Shown here in pieces: positions 49,956 through 58,909 of a stretch of 64,000 nt of DNA (positions are counted from its first letter, which is position 1; the number at the start of each line of letters is the position of its first letter). A program made the position numbers and the translations under genes. Source of the stretch: Pokkaliibacter sp. MBI-7 (GTDB taxonomy: Bacteria > Pseudomonadota > Gammaproteobacteria > Pseudomonadales > Balneatricaceae); NCBI RefSeq assembly GCF_029846635.1, contig NZ_JARVTG010000001.1, forward strand, positions 2,423,001 through 2,487,000, given 5' to 3'. Under the pieces are notes generated by a model. That model worked only from the letters and a program-made list of their open reading frames with translations. It was not told the DNA's origin and did no database searches.

Positions 49956-51107
49956 ATGAGTATTCAGGAATTCTACGTACCTACCGTGTCACTGATGGGC
50001 CCAGGCTCCTTCTCTAAACTGCCCGAACGGGTGAAAACCCTGGGCGGCAAAAAGCCGCTGGTAGTCACCGACAAGGGCATGACGGCGCTGGGATACACCG
50101 GCAAGCTGACCGAACTGCTGGGCAATGCCGGCATCGATGCGGTGGTGTTCGATGACACGGTTCCCAACCCGACCGATACCAATGTGGCTGACGGGCTGGC
50201 GGTGTATCAGGCAAATCAATGTGATCTGCTGATTTCTTTTGGTGGTGGCAGCTCTCATGACTGCTGCAAAGCCATCGGTCTGGTGGCTACCAGCGGCGGC
50301 ACCATCCATGACTACGAAGGTCTGGATAAGGCCAGCAAGGCGCTGCCACCCTATATCGCGGTCAACACCACTGCTGGTACCGCCAGTGAGATGACCCGTT
50401 TCACCATCATCACCAACACTTCCAATCACGTGAAGATGGCCATCGTCGACTGGCGCGTGACCCCCAACGTGGCGATCAACGACCCTGAACTGATGGTCGA
50501 TATGCCGCCTGCACTGACCGCCGCTACCGGTATGGATGCCCTGACCCATGCCATCGAGGCCTATGTTTCCACTGCTGCCACCCCCATCACCGACGCCTGC
50601 GCACTGCAGGCCATCAGCCTGATCGGCAAGTTCCTGCGCCGTGCCGTGGCACGCGGTACCGATCTCGAAGCCCGCGACAAGATGGCCTACGCCGAGTATC
50701 TGGCCGGTATGGCCTTCAACAACGCCAGCCTTGGTCACGTCCATGCCATGTCGCACCAGCTGGGCGGCTTCTACAACCTGCCCCACGGCGTGTGTAACGC
50801 CCTGCTGCTGCCTCACGTCTGCCGCGTCAATCTGATGGCCCGTCAGGAGCGCTTTGCCGATATCGCCGCCGCTCTGGGTGAAAAGGTGGAAGGGCTGTCA
50901 GCCCGTGCTGCCGGTGAACAGGCCATCGACGCCATCGTCGCGCTGTCCAAAGATGTGGGCATTCCCCAGCATCTGGCTGAGCTGGGCGTGAAGGATGAAG
51001 ATATCGAAACCATGGTGGTCAATGCGCAGAAAGACGTCTGCGGCTTTACCAACCCACGCAAACTGACCGATGCCCAGGTCGCGGCGATCTATCGCGCTGC
51101 CATGTAA
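49956..51107 (+). CDS. Iron-containing (group III) alcohol dehydrogenase
   Basis: 383 residues, the FucO/YiaY/AdhB size. NAD-binding GGGSSHDCCKAIG and TTAGTASEMTRF mark the N-terminal domain. The metal-binding part has ATGMDALTHAIEAYVS and GHVHAMSHQLGGFYNLPHGVCNALLLP, providing the Asp and three His ligands of Fe2+. It interconverts an alcohol and an aldehyde with NAD(H). The substrate is not determinable; ethanol, butanol, lactaldehyde or phosphonate-derived aldehydes are possible. It is transcribed alone, ended by a hairpin at 51207-51239, and lies downstream of the ABC importer with a 372-nt gap, so functional linkage is uncertain. Confidence 0.95.
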   Translation: MSIQEFYVPTVSLMGPGSFSKLPERVKTLGGKKPLVVTDKGMTALGYTGKLTELLGNAGIDAVVFDDTVPNPTDTNVADGLAVYQANQCDLLISFGGGSSHDCCKAIGLVATSGGTIHDYEGLDKASKALPPYIAVNTTAGTASEMTRFTIITNTSNHVKMAIVDWRVTPNVAINDPELMVDMPPALTAATGMDALTHAIEAYVSTAATPITDACALQAISLIGKFLRRAVARGTDLEARDKMAYAEYLAGMAFNNASLGHVHAMSHQLGGFYNLPHGVCNALLLPHVCRVNLMARQERFADIAAALGEKVEGLSARAAGEQAIDAIVALSKDVGIPQHLAELGVKDEDIETMVVNAQKDVCGFTNPRKLTDAQVAAIYRAAM

Positions 51108-51206
51108 TCCGGTTAAAGGCGACGGAGCATCCGGGAACCCCGTCGCTGCCTACCCTGGCTGCACCGCCAATGGCTTCGGCCAGATCCGTTCTCTGGTGCA
51201 CTGTGA

Positions 51207-51239
51207 GCCGCTCAGTCTGACTGCAGCGGCTTTTTTATT
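51207..51239 (+). terminator. Terminator after the alcohol dehydrogenase
   Basis: GCCGCT...AGCGGC (inner AGT/ACT pairs extend the stem) is followed by TTTTTTATT on the plus strand. It overlaps the last codons of the convergent EamA gene. A second hairpin without T run (GCGACGG...CCGTCGC) lies at about 51119-51147. Confidence 0.85.
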
Positions 51240-52132
51240 GCACCGACATCTGCGCTCTTCTGCATCACCGGCCGCCGCGCTGCCCAGTAGATACCACAAC
51301 CGATCAGCACCCCTCCGAGCAGAGTTGAAGCAGCGGGCAGATGACGGGTCAGGGCAAAGCCAATCAGCGTAGCGAACAGCGGCGTCAGGAACAGGAAGCC
51401 GCTGGCATACACCGCTCCGCCCATGGCCAGTGCCATAAACCAGGTCACCATGGCTCCGGTGGTCGCCGGTAGGGCCAGCCAGCCAAAGGTCAGCCATGAA
51501 GAGAGGCTGTGCGGCAGCGCAAACGGCTGACCACTGAGCAGCGCCAGCAGACCCAGCACCAGTGCGCCCATCAGCATCTGCCAGAAACTCAGGGTCCAGC
51601 TGTCCAGCGGCAGGGTAAAACGACGCAGGGCCAGGGTGGCCAGTGCCCAGCTCCAGGTGCCGCACAGCACCAGCAGCTCGCCGCCACTGATGGAGGCGGC
51701 CAGTGATGTGCCCCCCAGACAGAGGATGACGCCCACGAATGCCAGTGCGTTACCGCTCCACACCTGCCTCTGAATCGACTCGCCCAGCAGCAACCACGAC
51801 AGCAACGCTACCCACAGCGGGTTGCTGGCCATCAGGATCGCAGCGGTGGCAGGCAGGGTGGTCTGCAGGCCCAGATTAAGCAACGCCATGGAACCGGTGG
51901 TCTGCAACAAGCCGATCAGCAACAGCTTGCCCCAGGGCATGGCGGATGGCAGCCGGCCCCGCCGCCATTGCCATATCACCACCGGCAGCAGCGCCAGTGC
52001 AGCCGTCAGAAAGCGCAGGCTGACCAGCCACAGCGGCGCCATGTCGTGCAGCAGGGCCTTACTGGCAGGAAAGGATGAACCAAACAGGAAGGTGGCCAAT
52101 ACCACCGTGGGCAGAAAGCGACGGCAAAGCAT
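51212..52132 (-). CDS. EamA/DMT-superfamily transporter
   Basis: 306 residues from ATG 52132, ten membrane helices in two EamA repeats (about 1-140 and 150-290). The first repeat has LFGSSFPASKALLHDMAPLWLVSLRFLTAALAL and ILMASNPLWVALLSWLLLGE; the second has VYASGFLFLTPLFATLIGFAL, the matching EamA end segment. These inner-membrane carriers export amino acids or metabolites. The 3' end overlaps the alcohol dehydrogenase terminator. The AraC-type gene lies upstream on the same strand, separated by 140 nt. Confidence 0.9.
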   Translation of the reverse strand: MLCRRFLPTVVLATFLFGSSFPASKALLHDMAPLWLVSLRFLTAALALLPVVIWQWRRGRLPSAMPWGKLLLIGLLQTTGSMALLNLGLQTTLPATAAILMASNPLWVALLSWLLLGESIQRQVWSGNALAFVGVILCLGGTSLAASISGGELLVLCGTWSWALATLALRRFTLPLDSWTLSFWQMLMGALVLGLLALLSGQPFALPHSLSSWLTFGWLALPATTGAMVTWFMALAMGGAVYASGFLFLTPLFATLIGFALTRHLPAASTLLGGVLIGCGIYWAARRPVMQKSADVGAIKKPLQSD

Positions 52133-52272
52133 CTTGGTACTCCGGCAGATCGGAGCCCGTAGCATAGAAGCGCTGCCGCCGTCCGACTGCCGCCAGTCTG
52201 CCAGCGGTTACGCCAAAGCGGACAACATCGCCCGCTCCGCTGTAGGTCTGCACGGTACCGGTGTCGCGGGGG

Positions 52273-53088
52273 TTATGGCTGCTGCAATGACTGGGCGTAT
52301 GCGCTGGGGCTGACCCCCATCAGGCGACGAAACAGAGCACCAAAGGCACCGAGGGTGTCATAGCCCAGATCACTGGCAATGCGGCTGACCTGCTCGCCCT
52401 GCGCCAGACGCGGCAGCGCTGCCTGCACGGTCAGTTGCTGACGCCAGAGCCGGTACGACATCCCCAGCTCCTGCTGGAACAGCCTTGCCAGCGTACGGCT
52501 GGAAGCGCCTGCCAGCTCACCCCACTGTGCCAGTGACCGGGCATCAGCCGGGTGTTGCAGTAACACCGAGCAGATTCGCTGCAGACGGGCATCACCGGGC
52601 TGAGGCAGATACAGCGCCTGCTCGGCTGACCATTGCACCTCTTCCGGTATCAGGGCCAGCAACAGATGCTGACGGCGATCCTGTGGACCGTCGGCAGTAA
52701 AGGCCAACGCCTGCAGAATCAGCTCCCGCAGCAGTGGCGTCACCGTCACCGCCCGCGGTTGCGAGGGAAAGTGTGCTGGCACGGCATCAGCCGCAAGATA
52801 CAGACTGCGCAGCTCCACTTCACCGTGGGCCAGCAGCTGATGTTCGACCCCGGCCGGCATCCAGATGGCCCGTTGTGGTGGCACTCGCCAGCGGCCCTGA
52901 GCTGTGATGATTTCCATCACGCCACGGCAGGCGTAAATCAGCTGGCCGCGCCGGTGCTGATGCATGGCCTGCCGGTAGCCATCGGCAAAGGTTTTGGCCA
53001 GACCACTGATGGCCGCGCGGGACGGCTCCCATTCACCGGGGTGGCAGGCGGCAAAATGACTCATAAGGTTACGTTCGCTGGTATCCAT
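52273..53088 (-). CDS. AraC-family regulator with N-terminal cupin
   Basis: 271 residues. The N-terminal AraC-type cupin (about 40-110) has HQHRRGQLIYACRGVMEI and RAIWMPAGVEHQL. The C-terminal double helix-turn-helix (about 170-268) has LAQWGELAGASSRTLARLFQQELGMSYRLWRQQLTV and ASDLGYDTLGAFGALFRRLMGVSPSAY. It resembles activators of small efflux genes and probably regulates the adjacent EamA transporter downstream. An alternative start eight codons in (M9) is possible. Confidence 0.92.
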   Translation of the reverse strand: MDTSERNLMSHFAACHPGEWEPSRAAISGLAKTFADGYRQAMHQHRRGQLIYACRGVMEIITAQGRWRVPPQRAIWMPAGVEHQLLAHGEVELRSLYLAADAVPAHFPSQPRAVTVTPLLRELILQALAFTADGPQDRRQHLLLALIPEEVQWSAEQALYLPQPGDARLQRICSVLLQHPADARSLAQWGELAGASSRTLARLFQQELGMSYRLWRQQLTVQAALPRLAQGEQVSRIASDLGYDTLGAFGALFRRLMGVSPSAYAQSLQQP

Positions 53089-53131
53089 TCAGGCTGCAGC
53101 AGCACTGCTGAGTACCGTCAGCCAGCGAAGA

Positions 53132-53308
53132 TCAGTCGTCATCATCGTCATCATCGTCGTCACCGACGACACCGGCGCCGACGACCTTGACCGGAATCGA
53201 CACCACGTCCACCGCCAGACTGGCGGTCGATCCCACCACACTGGCCACTCCACAGCCCTGCACAGCCAGCAGCAGAGCCCCCATCATCAGCCATCCCAGT
53301 CGTTTCAC
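53132..53308 (-). CDS. Tiny lipoprotein with poly-aspartate C-terminus
   Basis: 58 residues from GTG 53308, which has GGAGG 6 nt upstream. A signal peptide (about VKRLGWLMMGALLLAVQGC) ends in a lipobox, giving a mature peptide of about 40 residues: GVASVVGSTASLAVDVVSIPVKVVGAG and then nine consecutive aspartates before the stop. The alternating GAC/GAT codons form a repeat tract that could vary in length. Short lipoproteins of this ASVVG...PVKVVG pattern occur in other proteobacteria (I recall a family named NF038104, uncertain). Function unknown; the acidic tail could bind cations at the envelope. Confidence 0.75.
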   Translation of the reverse strand: MKRLGWLMMGALLLAVQGCGVASVVGSTASLAVDVVSIPVKVVGAGVVGDDDDDDDDD

Positions 53309-53500
53309 CCTGACCTCCGCGGAGTACCTTTCCGATCTCAAGGGTTATCCCCGCAAATGATGACCAGCGCAACCGCGTTGACATTTTTTACTGGATTAAG
53401 GAGCGATCAGGGTCGGCCTGTTTTAAGAAAGGTAAGTATTTACTCTCAAGTAAAGATCAGTAACTGCGGCAGGTGAAGACCGATACAGAGGAGCGGCGCT

Positions 53501-53522
53501 AAAAGGCTGGCGTCTGCCAGCC
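53501..53522 (-). terminator. Terminator after mdlB
   Basis: On the minus strand GGCTGGC-N4-GCCAGCC is followed by TTTTAG. It lies about 10 nt beyond the mdlB stop. The rest of the gap to the lipoprotein gene (53309-53500) holds that gene's leader; nothing else was seen. Confidence 0.85.
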
Positions 53523-53531
53523 TCTGTGCCG

Positions 53532-55313
53532 TCACGCCAGCATTTCTTCCAGCTGGCGCCCCTGCTGCTGCAGGCGGTACATGCGCTGATAGCGGCCATC
53601 CGGCAGACGCATCAGCTCGGTATGGCTGCCGGATTCGATGATTTCCCCCTGCGCCAGCACCAGAATGCGATCGGCATCCTTGATGGTAGACAGCCGGTGC
53701 GCCACCACGATCAGGGTCACCTGACCACGCAGGGCATGCAGCGCGCGCTGCACGACCTGTTCGGTTTCACTGTCGATATTGGCGGTGGCTTCATCCAGCA
53801 GCAGGATGCGCGGTCTGGCCGCCAGTGCCCGGGCGATGGCCAGTTGCTGGCGCTGGCCGGTCGACAGCCGCGCACCGCGCTCACCCAGCAGGGTGTCATA
53901 GCCCTCCGGCATGGCCAGTATGGTGTCATGCAGATGGGCCGCACGGGCCGCCGTCTCGATAGCTTCTGCTGACAGGCCGCGATTCATGTCGATGTTGTCC
54001 CGTACCGTGGCAGCCAGCACAAAGGGTTCCTGAGGAATCAGGCCCACGCCGTCGCGCAGGGTGTCGTGTTCGTAGTCGGCCAGCTCCACATCATCAATGC
54101 GGATACTGCCGTCCTTCACCGGATAGAAGCCCAGCAGCAGGCTCAGCAGTGTGCTCTTGCCGCTGCCGGTATGACCGACGATGGCCAGCCACTCACCGGA
54201 GCGAATGCTGACACCGAGCTGGCGCAGCACCGGATGCTTGTCGTCATAGCTGAAATTGAGCTGTTCGATATCAATCTGGCCGCGGCTGATCGGCGTAGTG
54301 ACCTGGCCGAAGTGTCCTTCCTCATGATTGAGCAGGCGCTGCACCCGTTCGCCCGCCACCATCGCCTGCTGATAGAGGTTGAAACGCTGGGTGATCTCCA
54401 TCAGCGGCTCGGTAAAGCGGCTGAGATAGCTGACAAAGGCGTAGAGCACACCGATCTCGGCGCCACCGAGCAGGGACTGGCGACCAAACACCCAGATCAC
54501 CCCGGCCAGAATCATCACACTGAGCATATCAATGGCTGGCCGCAGTAACAGCGCGCCGATATGCACGGTGCGCATCTTGGCGCTGTAGAGATCTTCATTG
54601 GTGCTGCTGAAGCGGCCACGGAAACGCGGCTGCTGGTTGCTGGCCTGAATGATGCGCATGCCCTGAATCGACTCACCCAGATTGGCATTGATATCCGAGC
54701 GCAGCTGACGGCTGCGTTCCACCGCCGGGCCACTGACCCGCTGATAGACGTAGATGATGCCGAGTACGGCCGGAATCAGCGCCACGGCGATCAGCATCAG
54801 GTGCACATCGAGCAGCGCCATGGCCACCAGAATACCGAGCAGGGAAATGGTATTGCCCAGCACCGTCGACAGAAACTGCACGTACAGATCCTTGATCGCC
54901 TCGGTGTCATTGGTGATACGGCTGACCAGCTGGCCGGTGACGGCATGGTCGAAGTACGACAGCGGCAGGCGCATGACCCTGGCAAATACCCGTTCGCGAA
55001 TGTCCTTCACCGCCTCCAGCGCCATGGCACTGAACTTCAGGGTCTGCTGATAACGCAGCACGGCCGCCAGGGTCTGGCTGGCCACATAGGCCAGCAGCAG
55101 CCCGGCAATGGCGGAGAAGACGAACTGGCCCTGAGTGAGATAGTTGTCGATAAATACCTTGGCCAGCATCGGCCCGCTGACATCGGCGGCCGTGGCCAGA
55201 ATCAGCAGGATGATGGCTTTGACCAGCAGCGGCTTGTCACGATAGACGTAGCCCAGCAGCAGTTTGAAGGCGCCCTGCGACGGGCTGGTGCTGGCAGATG
55301 TGGGCTGACTCAT
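53532..55313 (-). CDS. mdlB: Heterodimeric ABC exporter half, MdlB-like
   Basis: 593 residues from ATG 55313, overlapping the mdlA stop as ATGA. A six-helix type IV ABC transmembrane domain (about 20-310) has ISRITNDTEAIKDLYVQFLS. The nucleotide-binding domain (about 335-580) has Walker A GHTGSGKSTLLSLLLGF, signature LSTGQRQQLAIARAL, Walker B ILLLDEATANID with catalytic Glu, and VAHRLSTIKDAD. The signature LSTGQ departs from LSGGQ as in many heterodimeric exporters with one degenerate site. It pairs with MdlA as an inner-membrane multidrug or lipid exporter. Confidence 0.92.
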   Translation of the reverse strand: MSQPTSASTSPSQGAFKLLLGYVYRDKPLLVKAIILLILATAADVSGPMLAKVFIDNYLTQGQFVFSAIAGLLLAYVASQTLAAVLRYQQTLKFSAMALEAVKDIRERVFARVMRLPLSYFDHAVTGQLVSRITNDTEAIKDLYVQFLSTVLGNTISLLGILVAMALLDVHLMLIAVALIPAVLGIIYVYQRVSGPAVERSRQLRSDINANLGESIQGMRIIQASNQQPRFRGRFSSTNEDLYSAKMRTVHIGALLLRPAIDMLSVMILAGVIWVFGRQSLLGGAEIGVLYAFVSYLSRFTEPLMEITQRFNLYQQAMVAGERVQRLLNHEEGHFGQVTTPISRGQIDIEQLNFSYDDKHPVLRQLGVSIRSGEWLAIVGHTGSGKSTLLSLLLGFYPVKDGSIRIDDVELADYEHDTLRDGVGLIPQEPFVLAATVRDNIDMNRGLSAEAIETAARAAHLHDTILAMPEGYDTLLGERGARLSTGQRQQLAIARALAARPRILLLDEATANIDSETEQVVQRALHALRGQVTLIVVAHRLSTIKDADRILVLAQGEIIESGSHTELMRLPDGRYQRMYRLQQQGRQLEEMLA

Positions 55314-57109
55314 TGGCTGCTCTCCAGCAGATCGGCGGCATCGGCCTGACTGTCGTGGTGGCGGTGATCGCCCATCTTTTCCTCCAGCTCCTGTTCCAGC
55401 TGCTGATAGCTCCACATCCGTGCATACCAGCCCTGCTGTGCCAGCAGAGCCTGATGATCCCCCAGCTCACGCTGTTCGCCATGGATCAGCACCAGTATCT
55501 GTTCGGCCTCTTCTACCGCCGACAGGCGATGGCTGATGATCAGGGTCGTACGGCCACGGCGGGCCGTGCGCAGATGGCTGAGTATGGACTGTTCGGTGTG
55601 CACATCCACCGCCGACAGGGCATCATCCAGTACCAGAATGGGCGCATCCTGCAGCAGTGCGCGGGCAATGGCGATACGCTGGCGCTGACCACCGGACAGC
55701 GTCACCCCGCGCTCACCCACCAGGGTGTCGTAGCCTTCGGGGAAACGCAGGATATCCTGATGAATGGACGCCAGCGCAGCGACCCGCTCCACCTCTTCAC
55801 GGCTGGCGGCTGGCCGGGCCAGGGCAATGTTTTCAGCGATGGTGGCGGTAAACAGGAAGGGATCCTGCGGCACATAGGCAAACTGCTCACGCAGCGCGTC
55901 CAGACGATAGTCCTGCAGGGGCTGCCCGGCCAGTGACAGCTGGCCCGCGGTGGTTTCCAGCTGGCGCATGATCAGCTGGATCAGGGTCGACTTGCCGGCG
56001 CCGGTGGGGCCGACAATACCGAGCTGGGTGCCCGCTGGCACCTGCAGGTGAATATCCTTCAGGGTCGGCTGCTGCTGATAGCTGAAATGCAGGTGCTGCA
56101 GCTGGATCGACGGTTCGCTGAGGGTCTGCAGCTGGCCCTGATCAGTCAGGGTATCCGGCTCCTGCAGCAGGCTGTCGACACGCTTGTAGGCCGCACTGCC
56201 GCGCTCGATGATGTTCATCAGCCAGCCCATGGCAAACATCGGCCAGATCAGCTGGCCCAGATACATGGTGAAGCTGGTCAGCTGGCCGACGCTCAGCTCA
56301 CCCCTGCTGATCAGCCAGGAACCAAAGCCCAGACTGAGCAGAAAGGCAGACGACATCGACAGGTAGATCACCGGGTCATACCAGGCCTCGGTACGCTGCA
56401 CGGCAAAGTTGGCACTGGCCGCCTCACTGGCGATGCGGTTGAAGTCCTGACTTTCCTGCTGCTCGCGACCCATGGCCTTGACCAGCCGGATACCGGAAAT
56501 CGCTTCCTGCGTGCGGTCATTCAGATCGGAGAAACGCTGCAGCGAGCGCTGGAAATGCCGGTGCATGATCTTGGAGATGCGATAGAAACCCCAGGCCATA
56601 AAGGGGAACGGCACCAGCGCGACCAGTGCCAGCCGCCAGTCGATCACGGCAAACATCATCACCAGTACCAGCACAAAGGTCAGCAGACCGTCAAAGCCGG
56701 ACAGCACCCCTTCACCGGCGGCCATCTCGATGGCGTCAATGTCGTTGGTGGCACGGGCCATCAGATCGCCACTGCTGTGACGGTGATAAAAGGCCGGCCC
56801 GAGAAAGGTCAGGCGCTCATAGAAGCGGCGACGCAGCTCGGTCCCCAGCCGGTAGGAAGAGCCATAGAGTTTGACCCGCCAGCCATAGCGGAACAGGTAA
56901 ACCACCACGCCCACTGCCAGCAGTGTACCTACTCGTAACACCAGCTGCTGGTAGGTCAGGCTGCCGTCACGCAGGGCGTCAACCGTATGGCCTGTGATGT
57001 AGGGCACGCTCATATTCAGCACCGCGACTCCGGCCAGCATCAGCAGCGCCAGTGAATAAGCGCGCCAGTGAGCCTGGAAGAACCAGCGCAGTTGTTTAAA
57101 CAAATCCAT
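55310..57109 (-). CDS. mdlA: Heterodimeric ABC exporter half, MdlA-like
   Basis: 599 residues, close to E. coli MdlA in layout: LKQLRWFFQAHWRAY-type start, GDLMARATNDIDAIEMAAGEGVL, QLTSFTMYLGQLIWPMFAMGWLMNIIERGSAAY, Walker A GPTGAGKSTLIQLIMRQ, VPQDPFLFTATIAENIAL, signature LSGGQRQRIAIARAL and Walker B LVLDDALSAVD. Here the Walker B is followed by Asp (DDAL), not Glu, so this half carries the degenerate ATP site and MdlB the active one. Export substrates of this family are drugs or lipids; none can be named here. It is first of the two-gene operon. Confidence 0.92.
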   Translation of the reverse strand: MDLFKQLRWFFQAHWRAYSLALLMLAGVAVLNMSVPYITGHTVDALRDGSLTYQQLVLRVGTLLAVGVVVYLFRYGWRVKLYGSSYRLGTELRRRFYERLTFLGPAFYHRHSSGDLMARATNDIDAIEMAAGEGVLSGFDGLLTFVLVLVMMFAVIDWRLALVALVPFPFMAWGFYRISKIMHRHFQRSLQRFSDLNDRTQEAISGIRLVKAMGREQQESQDFNRIASEAASANFAVQRTEAWYDPVIYLSMSSAFLLSLGFGSWLISRGELSVGQLTSFTMYLGQLIWPMFAMGWLMNIIERGSAAYKRVDSLLQEPDTLTDQGQLQTLSEPSIQLQHLHFSYQQQPTLKDIHLQVPAGTQLGIVGPTGAGKSTLIQLIMRQLETTAGQLSLAGQPLQDYRLDALREQFAYVPQDPFLFTATIAENIALARPAASREEVERVAALASIHQDILRFPEGYDTLVGERGVTLSGGQRQRIAIARALLQDAPILVLDDALSAVDVHTEQSILSHLRTARRGRTTLIISHRLSAVEEAEQILVLIHGEQRELGDHQALLAQQGWYARMWSYQQLEQELEEKMGDHRHHDSQADAADLLESSQ

Positions 57110-57426
57110 AACCGATCCGAAAATTGCAGGGGGCGCACAGTCAGCCGGCAGTACTTGTGGAAAGCCGAAGCCGCGCGCCGAAAATCAGGGCTGTGAGTAA
57201 TGTGGCGGCGCTACCGGTGCCGGTGGCATGTGGATAAAAACCCACCAGATGCGGCCGCATTCTTTAGGTGTTACAGGTGACGCTGACGCCCGCGCGGGTT
57301 GTGGATAACACGCACGCGGGCGTCAGGCAGGTCGCCGGACACTGCACGGTAGCCGGCGCCATCGCACGCTGCCACCCTTATGCCGTCAATGCCGACCGGC
57401 AACAAGCGGCAACAGTGAAAAGAGCT
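57110..57426. other. Gap between ABC1-kinase and mdlA genes with DnaA boxes and a long inverted repeat
   Basis: 317 nt with no supported gene. It contains two exact DnaA boxes read on the minus strand (TGTGGATAA at 57229-57237 and 57300-57308). The second lies in the 20-nt spacer of a perfect 12-bp inverted repeat, CTGACGCCCGCG (57283-57294) and CGCGGGCGTCAG (57315-57326). No T run follows the stem, so it does not look like a normal terminator. Confidence 0.6.
57283..57326. repeat. Perfect 12-bp inverted repeat enclosing a DnaA box
   Basis: Arms at 57283-57294 and 57315-57326 are exact reverse complements; the 20-nt spacer contains TGTGGATAA. It lies about 100 nt beyond the ABC1-kinase stop. 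Whether it works as DNA (protein site) or RNA (3' hairpin) is unclear. Confidence 0.6.
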
Positions 57427-58761
57427 TCAGGCCGGCGACTTAAATTCACTGAACAGCGCCTGCGCATCGAGCTGTACCCGCAGCCGGGCAAACAGCAGGT
57501 AGAGGCCGGCCAGCTTGCGATGCAGGAACAGCGCATCGACCGGCGGGGTATGCCAGTAGCCTTGCCGCATACTAAGCCGGGTGCCCGCGGCACGAATACG
57601 CTGGGCCAGATCCGCGGCAGCGAAATCATATGGCCCCTGCTGACACAGAGGCTCACAGGCCATCGTGAACAGCTGCAGCACCGTAGCTTCGTGCTCCGCA
57701 GGTACATCGGCGCGGAAGTAGCCAATGGCCCGTGCCGCCTCGCCCATGGTGGCCTGATCCCCGGCGATGGCAGCATTGAACAGCGCCCGATAGGCCTCAC
57801 GCAGTGCCGGCCGGTAATAACGCACCGCGCCAAAATCCAGCAGCACCAGCTGATCGCTGTGGGTGTCATACAGGTAGTTGGCGAAATTGGGATCGGTCTG
57901 CACGCTGCCCCAGTCGAACAGCTCGCGGAAACACAGGCTGAGCAGATCAGCCGCGGCCTGATTGCGCTGCAGGGCCGGCATCCGCGCCAGTGTCTCAATC
58001 GGCTCACCGGCTTCGAAGCTCATGGTCAGCACATCACCGTTACTCAGGCCATCGATAATCGCCGGCACCCGAAAACGCGGCTGTAATGCCAGCCGCTGAC
58101 CGTAGGCGCGGGCATGATCCGCTTCGAGGCGATAGTCGGCCTCGGCATGCAGCTGGGTTTTGGCTTCTTCCAGCAGGCTGTGGATATCCAGCTGTTTCGG
58201 CAGCAGACCGCTCACCCGAAGCAGAGTCGCGACATTATCCACATCCGCATCGATGCTCTGGCGCACACCCGGATACTGCACCTTGATGGCCAGCACCTGA
58301 CCGCTGTTATCCACAGCCCGGTGGACCTGACCAATGGATGCCGCGGCAATGGGGGTAAAGCCGAACTGGCGGAACTGCCCTTCCCAGCCCTTGCCCCAGT
58401 GCTGCTCAAGGATCGCCGCCAGCTGCAACATCGGCATGGCATGGCCATCGGCCCGCAGCCGGGAGAGAATCTGGCTCAGCTCCGGCGGCAGCAGATCACC
58501 GGCATCCATCGACAGCAGCTGGCCGACTTTCATCGCCGCGCCACGCATGGTAGCCAGGGTATCGGCAACTCGTCGGGCATTGCCCGGCGTCAGCAACAGA
58601 TCAGCAGGTTTAGGCAGATTGCCCTGACTGAGCTGACGTACCCCTTCTGCCACCATACCGCCTGCCACCCGTGTCGCCAGCCCACCCAGACTGGCCAGTC
58701 GCGACAGGCGGTGCGCCGGAATGGCACGGTGTTTGGTATCAGACGAATTACGATCAGACAT
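57427..58761 (-). CDS. ABC1/AarF/UbiB-family kinase-like protein
   Basis: 444 residues from ATG 58761, with AAGGAAG about 8 nt upstream. Family hallmarks in order: MRGAAMKVGQLLSMDAGDLLPPELSQILSRL (the KxGQ motif, Lys in AMKVGQ), the Ala-rich loop AAASIGQVHRA, LAIKVQYPG (ATP-binding lysine), HAEADYRLEADHA, QTDPNFANYLY (catalytic Asp and Asn) and LLDFGAVR (DFG). These atypical kinases, related to UbiB and COQ8, support coenzyme Q synthesis or lipid handling; this one is shorter than UbiB (about 540) and lacks its C-terminal membrane helices. Two exact DnaA boxes (58235-58243, 58307-58315) lie within the gene. Function unassigned. Confidence 0.9.
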   Translation of the reverse strand: MSDRNSSDTKHRAIPAHRLSRLASLGGLATRVAGGMVAEGVRQLSQGNLPKPADLLLTPGNARRVADTLATMRGAAMKVGQLLSMDAGDLLPPELSQILSRLRADGHAMPMLQLAAILEQHWGKGWEGQFRQFGFTPIAAASIGQVHRAVDNSGQVLAIKVQYPGVRQSIDADVDNVATLLRVSGLLPKQLDIHSLLEEAKTQLHAEADYRLEADHARAYGQRLALQPRFRVPAIIDGLSNGDVLTMSFEAGEPIETLARMPALQRNQAAADLLSLCFRELFDWGSVQTDPNFANYLYDTHSDQLVLLDFGAVRYYRPALREAYRALFNAAIAGDQATMGEAARAIGYFRADVPAEHEATVLQLFTMACEPLCQQGPYDFAAADLAQRIRAAGTRLSMRQGYWHTPPVDALFLHRKLAGLYLLFARLRVQLDAQALFSEFKSPA

Positions 58762-58909
58762 GGGCAATCTTCCTTATTGCGGGCACTCGGCCATTAACGA
58801 CCATCAGCAAACAGACATCAGCATCAGACGCCTGTTTATAGGTTGTCTGCAATGGCTTTCCAATCAGGCTGAAACCCACTGTGTCGCTTTGCCCGATAAT
58901 GCCGATCAC

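Noticed and set aside
57110..57426. Second replication origin based on DnaA boxes
   Set aside because: There is no AT-rich unwinding region and no origin-linked genes nearby; titration or chance fits better than an origin.
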